DNA of 64,000 bases from Sphagnum compactum (Eukaryota; Bryophyta; Sphagnopsida; Sphagnales), in assembly GCA_965153455.1 (NCBI GenBank), contig OZ234493.1, positions 2,294,001 to 2,358,000 of the forward strand, read 5' to 3'. The notes under the pieces were generated by a model. That model did not search any database, had not been told where the DNA came from, and was given only the letters and a program-made list of their open reading frames with translations. A program made the translations under genes and the position numbers. Below, in pieces: positions 11,751 to 20,599 of the stretch (within the stretch, counting starts at the first letter, position 1; each line of letters opens with the position of its first letter).

Positions 11751-12500
11751 TTGTACAAAACAAGGCCACTATGGGTAAATTCCATTTGTCAAAAGATAGT
11801 AGTGGGGATGAGTTGTTCCATTCACAATAAAATTGAAATCTTGCCAACTCTTTGCCAACAAATTATAAATTAACAATGATTGGTCTGGAATGTTGATGTC
11901 ATTGTTTCCATTGGGAAGGCCAAAGAAAGCGTGTCAAATCCAAAGATATTGGTTTGCGATTGCTTCAAATATGATAGACCTATTTCCATCCTTATTTTGG
12001 AATTGTCTTTGCCAACTGATAGGGCAACAATTACTCCATTCATAATGCATACAGTCCAAGCTCACAAATATTCCTAAAAATCTTCAACTTTGCATTGATC
12101 TCCAATTGTTGTTCAATGTCAGTTTAAATAAGCTCTCTCAAATACAATGGCCGAAAATGTGCAACAATGGCGCGCACAAATCATTTGAGATGTTCATTTG
12201 TCGTACTCACCAAGTTTGCAATATTTGTTCATAGAATCAACAACACGTATTCCATACGTAAGTTGTCAAAGAACAACGATACATTTTTGGATTGTAGATG
12301 ATTCAAATTTTCCTATATAATCATGTCATTGCACAATAAAATCATCATACTCACAAAATGCAATGCATTATTCTCAAAAATAATGTGTGATCGATCCATC
12401 CTACAATGATACATGAATATACTTTCACCAAGTGTAGGCAAAGGTGCAAAGTAATCATGAAATGTCGTTTCATGACCTTGCTACCAATCTTTCAACAAAT
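11751..12500 (-). pseudogene. PIF/Harbinger transposase, N-terminal and central part (decayed)
   Basis: Minus-strand reading, with frame changes, gives blocks in family order: YFAPLPTLGESIF...CRMDRS (about 12450-12390), DIEQQLEINAK (about 12115), SLDCMHYEWSNC (about 12035), FEAIANQYLWI*HAFFGLPNGNNDINI (about 11975-11890) and NFIVNGTTH...YYLLTNGIYP*WPCFVQ (about 11850-11752). DCMHW, HAFFGxPGxxNDxNV and DGIYPEW are conserved cores around the DDE catalytic acids. Several stops and frameshifts are present. The frame leaves this part at GTACAA and resumes at 10065 beyond the nested element. Outer ends of the Harbinger copy, including terminal inverted repeats, were not identified. Confidence 0.82.
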
Positions 12501-12680
12501 TTTTCAATCACCCAGGCTTGAAACCATTGTGTGTTCTTGCAAGTTCTGTGTCATTTGCAAAGTTGATACACTATGCTAGCCAAAAATAACTCTTCACAAT
12601 TTTCATCTTCAATGGTAATCTTGGAATTGGAACAATAATCGTTGTCTCCACATTGCTTGTGCCAATTCAGAAAGCTTTCT

Positions 12681-12752
12681 ATGCAAGTTTGGATGCAATA
12701 AGAAGCTCAAGTGTATGCAAGTTTGGATGCAATAAGAAGCTCATGTGTATGC
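12681..12752. repeat. 34-bp tandem duplication
   Basis: The unit ATGCAAGTTTGGATGCAATA... (12681-12714) is followed at once by a second copy (12715-12748) differing at a single base, and then by the start of a third. Confidence 0.9.
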
Positions 12753-12807
12753 AAGATGTGTGCAAAGTTTGCATGTGAATTTGAGCAAAAGAAGGCGTAG
12801 GATCCAA

Positions 12808-12887
12808 CCACCGGGTATCAATTTCTTCGGAAATGCCTGCCTGCCGTTGTTTTTTTTTTCCCCCTGGTGATAGATACCCGGTGGTGG
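12808..12887. repeat. Inverted repeat with 12-bp arms
   Basis: CCACCGGGTATC near 12809 and GATACCCGGTGG near 12874 are perfect inverted copies around a loop that contains a T-run. This can form a strong hairpin. It sits at the edge between the transposon remnant and the GPAT9 upstream region. Confidence 0.75.
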
Positions 12888-12939
12888 GTAGCCACAGGGT
12901 ATGAAGACCATGACAATTATTTACGCCATGTAGAGAGAG

Positions 12940-13360
12940 AGAGCCCTTAGGGGCAGGCTTTATCGGAATTGGGCCCGGGGCCCCTAGTTAGGGGTCCTCC
13001 TCGCAGGGTCCTTATTGCTCTAGAGCCTGCCCCCCTCGGGCTTCACCGTACGCTGTAAAACCCTTACGTCTGTATACGTATACTGACACTCTACATACGT
13101 ATACATACAGACAGGCTTAAAACGAACAAGACATGTACTTGATGTTTTGGTCTCACACACGAACGAAGTTTCTCAGGCTCGGTGGATATTCTCATCCGAA
13201 CAGACGTGCGCGGCGTCAGATAATCTTGACTCTTCTTCATCCATGAGGATATCAGCCGCTGTACATAATATGGCCATGATCTCGTAAGGCGAAGACGAGG
13301 ATACGCCGGTAAGCTTCAAGCGAGAAGGCGAGCGTGCGCGCGAGACGGAGCGAGCGAGAC

Positions 13361-13395
<35 letters not shown>

Positions 13396-13445
13396 AAGTC
13401 GCGGCATCAGTGTGGGGGGGGAGAGAGAACAGGACGTCGGTCGTC
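12940..13445 (+). promoter_or_regulatory. GPAT9 upstream region: GC-rich block, hairpins and GA repeat
   Basis: Composition changes abruptly from AT-rich to GC-rich near 12950 (GGGCCCGGGGCCCC at about 12972). An imperfect palindrome spans 13068-13112 with GTCTGTATACGTATAC on the left and the mirrored GTATACATACAGAC on the right. A (GA)n run lies at 13361-13391, within about 85 bases of the start codon, a position often occupied by GAGA-type elements in plant leaders. The transcription start is probably near 13300, but no convincing TATA box decides it. Confidence 0.5.
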
Positions 13446-16400
13446 ATGCCGGAGCTCCAGAAAGCAGCGAGCTTATCGGGCGCCGCTAGCGGAATTGGCG
13501 AAAAAACCAGGGATCCGTCGTTGTTTCAGCCGTCGGCGTCGGAAGTGAATCTGTACCAGCTCCATGTGGAGGATTTGCTGTCTCTCAATCCGCATGCGGA
13601 AGAGGATCCAACTGTTACTGATCTCGACAACAAGCTTTTGCTGTATTATCTGTTTTCTTCTCTTCCTCTTTGCGACGTTTCCCCCCCCCCCAAACGCCTC
13701 TTCTATATCGATCTTTCCTACTTGCTTTGTATCTGTTTTTTCCCCCCCCTGTTTTTCCTTCCGCCTTTTCTGTCTTCTCGGATGCGTTACGGTCGTTCCT
13801 CCCCCGAATTTTCTTTCTCCAGTGCTCGAATTCATAAGTCAAGGATGCCGTAGACACGCTAAGGTGTCACAGAATCGGTCTTAGGTCTCACAATTGGAAC
13901 ATTTGTGTTTGTGTCTTTTTCGAGAAATTCGCATTTCCTCTTCCAATAAGTCCATCTTCACGTTTTGTCATGTAATCTCTGTGTCGTCAGTCCTTGTCAG
14001 TGATGCGGAGTTTGCATGTAGACGACGAAGACTCGTTTTATGGTTCCTTGGAATGTTTATGCTACTGCAATTCTGGTACGAGAGAAACTGAAGTAAGAAA
14101 TTCGTTCTGTGAACAGACGGGATCTCCTTGATATCTCGCCTGTATTGACTGAAGCGGCAAGCGCCATCATCGATGTAAGTCTGTTCTCCACTGAGAGTGA
14201 GTTCTGATGTCCTGTTTTTCTGCATACGCAAAATCGCGCCTGCTGTTGTTTTCAGTCCCTAAAATGAACCGCAACTTTCATTTGGGTCTCTATGTGCAAA
14301 CTCCAAGTTTTGATTTGTACACTAGCAAGGTGTGTTCAGAGGACTTTCAGGATTTTATGTGAATTGAGCGAGAAAATTATCTCTCTGCATATGCAAATTA
14401 TTCCTGTTGTTTTCAGTCCCTAAAAGGAACCACAACTTTCATGTGGTCTATGTGTAAAACTCCAAGTTTTGAATTGTACACTAGCAAGGTGTGTTACAGC
14501 AGCTGTCTTCAGAGGACTTTCAGAATTTTATGTGAATTTTAAAGGGAGAAAATGCTCTTTTGCATGATAACTAGACCAAATGAGCTTTCATCAGTTCTTG
14601 CAGTGTGTCTCAACTGTAGCAAGTTTGGCCATCTCATGCTGTGGTTGATTCACAGATTGGTTCAAAGCATTGTGAGTGATGAGAAAAAAAAATTGGGGGG
14701 CTTTGCGGGGGTACAGGATTCCTTTACCCGCTGTTTCAAGTCCAACACACCTGAACCATGGAACTGGAACTTGTACTTGGCTCCGCTTTGGTGCCTAGGT
14801 GTGATTGTTCGATACGGTATCCTATTCCCCATAAGGTCTTCATTCTTTCTCTTTGGTTTTTTTTCGTTTCAGGTTTGTGTTTTATGTTCTTTAAGTTTTC
14901 TTTCAGTGGCTTCTGTTGGAGCTGTGCTCTGGAATCTGCTCTATATTTCAATTGTCTTCATCCAGAATCAGTGCCATAATGTGTATATATGTCAGAGTGT
15001 TCTGTGTGGTTTTATCACCTTCTGAAGGAATTTCTTTTGAGGCACTGAATGCTGCCATGTGATGGGACTTTGACTAAACTACTGAAACCAGGGTGTGGAG
15101 GGAACAGGGTTGTGCTTCTTGCAGTGGGATGGATCATATTTATGGCACTTTTCTTCCCCATTCACATGGCTCTGAAAGGCCATGACGCACTTCGAAAGCA
15201 GCTGGAGGTAAAGTGAAGGGGTCGTATCTCCTTTCACCTTGCATTTGTCATTCAGTACTTTCTCTATGATCATGGATGGTGTGGTAAGTATGATGTTGGG
15301 TTTTGTGATAATCTGCGGCTTTCTTCTCCATGCTTTGTGGTTGATTTTTGGTCAATGTTGTGGATGTCTGCAGCGAGGCCTAGTGGAGTTCATGTGCAGT
15401 GTCTTTGTGGCATCATGGACAGGCGTTGTTAAGTACCATGGCCCCCGTCCAAGTAGGCGTGCCAAGCAGGTGCCCTTTTCCCCTTCTTCAGGATTCTGTC
15501 ACTGGTTCTGTCTGCAATTCTCAATAGGTAAAGTCTTCAAACAACATTGCCAAGGTCTTACGTTCTGCTAGTTTCACCAACTCTGCACCAAGGTCTGTGC
15601 AGGTGTTTGTGGCAAATCACACATCTATGATTGATTTCATTATTCTGGAGCAAATGACTGCTTTTGCAGTGATAATGCAGAAGCACCCTGGGTGGGTTGG
15701 TGAGCTCCTGTCTTTCTTTCATTTCAGTGTACACTAGATCAACCTCTTTCCTGACCACATGCTGATAATTTGTCACCAAAAACTTCTCTGTGGCTAAGAA
15801 GAAGAGGGATCTTTTTTATACAACCAGAATTGAAAGTATGTAGGCTTAATTTGAAACCAATGAATCATGGTGGTGGGACAGGTTTTCTTCAGACAAGTGT
15901 GCTTGAAAGCTTGGGTTGTATCTGGTTCAATCGACTGGAGTCAAAAGACCGTCTTGTTGTTGTACAAAAGTATGTTCATCGCAGCCCTGGATAGCTCTTT
16001 CTGTTACATTTCAGTCACATTATCTAGGTCTGTTCAAAGAGTGAGAAGTATAGATCCTCTGGGTTCTGTCTGGACATTACAGTAGCCATGATGTTCATCG
16101 TCTGAATCCTGACAAGGAAGGCTTTTGCAGAGCAACTCTGTGGCAAGGAACTTGAATCATTGGAGTTACTGTTGATAAATTGCTGTGGCATGTGTTGTTT
16201 ATGTACAGACTAAAGAAGCACGTGGAAGACCCAGATTCTAACCCTCTACTAGTGTTCCCTGAGGGTACTTGTGTCAACAATGAATACACAGTCATGTTTA
16301 AGAAGGTGGGTGAAGAGCAACTTTTTTGCTTGCAGTTGGTATATATGACAGTAGTACACCAGATTGCTTTGTGCAAGTCTGTCAAGAAGAGGACAGTGTT

Positions 16401-17387
16401 GCATTCTCTGATATCATGAGGGGTTTATGTGCAGGGGGCTTTTGAGCTTGACTGCACAGTGTGTCCAATTGCAATCAAGTACAACAAGATTTTTGTAGAT
16501 GCTTTTTGGAACAGCAAGAAGTATGCCTTTCTGCTTCTGCTTTTGTACTCTGCTTTCCCTCCCTCTAAAATGTTGAAATGGAATCATTTTAGAAACAATG
16601 TGTGGCACATATTGAACATTTTTGGGTGTGCTGCAGGCAATCATTCACCATGCATTTGATGCGCTTGATGACATCGTGGGCTGTTGTTTGCGATGTATGG
16701 TACCTGGAGCCTCAGACTCTGCATCCTGGTGAGACACACATTGAATTTGCTGAAAGGTGAGACTCATCCAACAAGTCTTTTCAGTTTCAAACTTTTCCCT
16801 CTTTCCAATCCATTTCCACAGTGCAGTTTTTGCTGTAGCAGGCTGCAGTCTCCCTTTACCCCATAGAGATAGCCTATGGAGTAAAGAGCCCTGACCTTTG
16901 TGTTCTTTCCTATAGTTTGTTATCTTTGCCAATTTTAGATCAATGACACTACTTGGTTCCTTTTCAATTTGACAGGGTGCGCGATTTAATTGCTAAGAGG
17001 GCAGGAATAAAGAAAGTCCCATGGGATGGATACCTTAAGTATTATCGACCAAGTCCCAAGCTCACAGAAAAGAAGTACACTCTTGCCCCCTATTTTATTG
17101 GATTGTATGCCCATGGTAGCCCTAAGGAGGAGGCACTAACCCAGTGACTCTTACTTCCATGAAGGAAAATAAAACTGGAGGGTCTCCTTTCTACCAACAT
17201 TGCAGTCTTTGAGCTCATCCTGTGGTTCATTTTCCACAGTCTTGAGAATATCAAAATTCTATGTACACACTTTTGATGTAAGGTAGGGGTGTGGTTCCTT
17301 ACTTGCAATTTCTTTTTTCCTTGCAGACAACAGAATTTTGCAGAGGCTGTGATTCGACGGTTGACAAACAATTCTCAAGATGAATAA
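13446..17387 (+). CDS. GPAT9: Glycerol-3-phosphate acyltransferase 9 (ER GPAT)
   Basis: Twelve exons: 13446-13642, 14117-14174, 14717-14835, 15108-15207, 15374-15469, 15603-15699, 15882-15969, 16209-16305, 16435-16520, 16637-16756, 16976-17074, 17327-17387. All phases close and the sum is 1218 bases (405 residues; plant GPAT9 is about 376). The protein carries the four acyltransferase blocks: NHTSMID (HX4D, about 195-201), GCIWFNR, FPEGTC (268-273) and VCPIAIKY. RDLLDIS and DSFTRCFKS near the N terminus and GYLKYYRPSPK near the end are GPAT9-specific, and hydrophobic segments lie before block I. The family transfers acyl from acyl-CoA to the sn-1 position of glycerol-3-phosphate at the ER, the first step of membrane lipid and oil assembly. 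Exon 1 ends at a weak donor (GTATTA), chosen because it restores the conserved reading into exon 2. Confidence 0.93.
14219..14565. repeat. ~167-bp tandem duplication in GPAT9 intron 2
   Basis: The segment beginning TCTGCATACGCAAAATC (about 14219) and running through TTTTCAGTCCCTAAAATGAACC, CTCCAAGTTTTGATTTGTAC and GGACTTTCAGGATTTTATG recurs from about 14386 with small changes and an insertion. Both copies lie wholly within intron 2, so the protein is unaffected. Confidence 0.85.
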
Positions 17388-18600
17388 AGATGGGGAAAAA
17401 TAACAGCTGTCTTGTTGGTGCTTGGCAACAGCATCAAAGGGAGATGGTTGAGTTTGACTGCCCATTCCTTTGTTGCAGGTAGGAATGACAAATAATGTGG
17501 GATAAATTACTATAATAATTGCAAGTGGGATGAAATTGCAAGTAATGAACCACTTCAATTATAATGCAGGTTGCCACTCAGGTGAGTTGTTACAGGTGCA
17601 TCATAGTTTTCCAGTTCTGGAGCTGGCAGGGAGCACTGAAGTTAGCAGGACAAGGAAGTTGAGTAACGGTATGTGTTGATTGACTTTTGGGTTGTGGAGC
17701 AGGCAGTTTAGTGTCCAGTAGTCTTTTGTAAAACTGCGCACAGAAATTATGTAGTCTCTTAACACTAAATAGTATTTGAGTTGATATGCTCCTAAACACC
17801 AAGTTGCTCTGGAGACTAGACTATAGTTAACTTGATTTGCACAAATTAAGGAGCCCAGATGAGCAGTGTAGTTGTATAGTGCTGGCTCACATCTCAAGGT
17901 TGTCAAACTGACATTGTAATGCAGACCGGTATCATCAGAACTGGATTAAAGGATCCACACTGCACAGCAGATGATCTGCACAAGGCTATGGTAGTACAGA
18001 AATTCATCAAGGTTCTACCACAAATTTCTGATCTCTGTTCTTGGGGAGCACAAATGCAAGAATTACTGGATATTATGATATTATGGCATAGTATTTTTCA
18101 CGAATTTACACAAATCAATTTCCAAAGGCAATCTTTGCTACCAATTTGTGGCTCACAAGAAGAATGTGTAGTTATGGGTCGGGGGTCGTAACTCATAACA
18201 AACAAATGACCAGAAGAAGTGGAAACCCAATCCTAAAAAAGAGAGAAAACAAGCCAAACTGAGAAGCAATTTGAAGAACAGTGCACAGACATGTCGGTTC
18301 AGAGAGCTTCAACCAGCAACATGTATAGTAGTGACCAGCTAATACAATAAAACCCTGACAAATGGAGAAGATCCATTGTGGGTCATCCCATTATTGCATA
18401 GAATAAGTCTGCAAAATCAGTACAGAATTCACAACCCTTTTTGCTTGCTAGGGCACAACTGATCAAGAGACTCAACTCAAAACTATTCTCGAAGTCCAGT
18501 CAATGTAGCAAGGAGGTCTTTGGGTACAGGATCAAACTACTGAATTAGCAGCTGTGGTTTCTCACTCCACACTATGGCCTGTGGGGGGGAACTGGATCTA
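17388..18600. other. Convergent intergenic region between GPAT9 and the RETICULATA-related gene
   Basis: Gene-like base composition continues on both sides and presumably holds the two 3' untranslated regions facing each other. No further coding region is supported; the open frames here are short and unrelated to known families. Confidence 0.45.
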
Positions 18601-18614
18601 ATAAAGATTCTTAC

Positions 18615-19799
18615 CTATTCAGCTTGTGCCAAAGATTGATCCTCCACTGGAGGATCTTCTGGTGTAGTTGGAGGGGACTCAACAGTTCTGGATGAGGTTT
18701 GAGAACCTGTCAATCGTGCAAGTGCCACAAAGGTTGTCCCGCCAAGCACATTGTTGAGGCCTCGAAGAAGAAAGACAGCTGATTTGAATGCTGTGGGATG
18801 CAACTGGGCTGCTAAAGAGAATTCGAGCCCATTTAGGGTCTGGTATCTTAAGTTGCTGCTGAATCCCATGTGCAGTGCCCAAGTAGCAGCATTCAGGACT
18901 GTGGGAGGTGATTTGTTTTGTATCACAAAATCAGGATCCAGTTTCTTCCTCAAAGACAGCAACACATTTGAGAGCGCTGTTCCCACAAGACCTGCAGCAA
19001 AACCAACAACTGCAAACTGCATTCCCTTGTAAACAAAAGTGCCTGTTCGGTCGAAAAAAGAGAATTTCCCCGCCTCAAACATGTGTCCAGCAGGACAGCT
19101 TGCAAAGATTCCAGGAAGAAGATGGGGGGCAGCACCAATACTAGTTAATCCTGCTGCTGTTGTCGGAGCTAGCATGTACATAAGAGTGAAGTTCAGGATT
19201 GATCCAACAACTATGGTCGAGAAGACAAAGTCAAGTTCATTCAGGCCGAAATTAGGTCTCGAGGCCATGTCTCCCAACACATTAGCTCCAACACCGATGA
19301 CCTCTTCCATCAACACCTTAAAAGCAAACTGCGGATCAGCTTGTACCCTTGCTTGCCAACCTCTTAAGAATGCACCCAACAGACCTCCAGCTGGTGATAC
19401 ACCACCACCTCCTCCGTTCTCTGATCTTCCCCAAGAATTGTTCCCATGAGATCCACTGCTGCCGCTACCACCACCGTCACCAGCACCACCATCTCCTGCC
19501 CCGCCTTTGGTGCCTGCTCCATTACCACCACCTTCTAGCACTAGGGCTTTCTCATAACCCATCTCAGCAGCTGAAGCTCGCAACCGTGTGATGTGTAGAG
19601 GTCTTGAAGAAGTAGCAATTAACTTGGGTGCATCATCAGATTTCCAAGGCTTGATGGAGGAGAGTGAGATAAGTTGAGACTTGGAAACAGATTCTGATTC
19701 AAACCTGGGTGCCGGCATAGGGAGAACTGTTGCCATAGATGATGATGATGATGACATTTGCATCATTGCTGATTGCTTTAACATGGCTAATGCTGCCAT
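18615..19799 (-). CDS. RETICULATA-related (DUF3411) chloroplast membrane protein
   Basis: A single uninterrupted 394-residue frame. Residues 1-75 are Ser/Thr/Ala-rich, typical of a plastid transit peptide. A Gly/Ser/Asn-rich linker follows (about 89-140). The DUF3411 core starts at LLGAFLRGWQARVQADPQFAF (about 143) and includes ASRPNFGLNELDFVFSTIVVG, FTLMYMLAP, CPAGHMFEAG, FVYKGM, several hydrophobic helices and ARLTGSQ near the end. RETICULATA and its relatives are plastid-envelope proteins needed for normal mesophyll and leaf development and linked to amino-acid homeostasis; their molecular activity is not settled. The core resembles the RER3/RER4 branch. In angiosperms these genes usually have introns, so a single-exon coding region is notable. 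It faces GPAT9 tail to tail. Confidence 0.9.
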   Translation of the reverse strand: MAALAMLKQSAMMQMSSSSSSMATVLPMPAPRFESESVSKSQLISLSSIKPWKSDDAPKLIATSSRPLHITRLRASAAEMGYEKALVLEGGGNGAGTKGGAGDGGAGDGGGSGSSGSHGNNSWGRSENGGGGGVSPAGGLLGAFLRGWQARVQADPQFAFKVLMEEVIGVGANVLGDMASRPNFGLNELDFVFSTIVVGSILNFTLMYMLAPTTAAGLTSIGAAPHLLPGIFASCPAGHMFEAGKFSFFDRTGTFVYKGMQFAVVGFAAGLVGTALSNVLLSLRKKLDPDFVIQNKSPPTVLNAATWALHMGFSSNLRYQTLNGLEFSLAAQLHPTAFKSAVFLLRGLNNVLGGTTFVALARLTGSQTSSRTVESPPTTPEDPPVEDQSLAQAE

Positions 19800-19859
19800 G
19801 ACTCTTCACCCGAAGAAATTCTGAAGAAAAAACTTGAGATCGCCCCAAAAAATCTACAA

Positions 19860-20545
19860 AACCATGGACAATCAAAGATTGATGTTGGAGTACAAACTCA
19901 TCAGATCTGCATCATCACAGTTCATGACAAGTACCTGGAGAACAACTCCTCCAAGAAAAAAAAACTTACACCCATGACAGACAACCAAAGATCCAAATCG
20001 CAGCAGAACTTGTCATCTGCTTCACCACAGAGGAAATTAGGATTTTCTCTTTGGGTACCTGAAAGAGCCCAAAGAGAAAACCTTGCCCCACAGGACAACC
20101 CAAGATTCAAATCAGAGAAAACTCATCATCTGCTTCATCAATCACATTGTGAAATACCTGGAGGGGAAAAAAAACCTTGGAGAGGATCTTGCTCCCCAGA
20201 ACAACAACCCAAGATTCAAATCAGAGCAACACTCATCACCTGCTTCACCACAGTGGGAGATACCTGAAGAGAACCCAGCTTGCTCCTCAGGACAACCCAA
20301 GATTCAAATCAGACAAAATTTCATTATCTGCGTCATTACAGTGGAAAATAGCTGAAGAATTTTTTTTCCTTAAAACCTTGAGAGAAAACTTGCTTCCCAG
20401 AACAACCCAAGATTCAAATCACAGTACAACAAGTCATCATCTGCTTGCTTCCTAACAGTGGAAAATACTCGGAGGAAAAAAAAACACCTAGAAGAAGAGA
20501 TGGGTTGGTCAGACACAAAACTCAAAGTCAGATCATCTACTTTCT
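19860..20545. repeat. ~110-bp tandem repeat array in the 5' flank of the RETICULATA-related gene
   Basis: About seven diverged copies follow each other. The best landmark, AACCCAAGATTCAAATCAGA, occurs at about 20097, 20207, 20294 and 20404, with weaker forms at about 19872, 19984 and 20518. Spacing is about 110 bases except one copy of about 87. Each unit also holds a CATCTGCTTCA block and, in several, a TACCTG that reads CAG|GTA on the gene's strand. The array starts about 60 bases upstream of the start codon and probably covers the leader and promoter. Confidence 0.85.
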
Positions 20546-20599
20546 TCATCACCATGGAAATCAATAATCTTGTGCATAAAATAATATTGACATCTTTTT

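Noticed and set aside
14552-15025. 157-codon open frame in the GPAT9 region
   Set aside because: Only 14717-14835 is a real exon (in this frame it reads DSFTRCFKS...FPIR); the remainder is intron.
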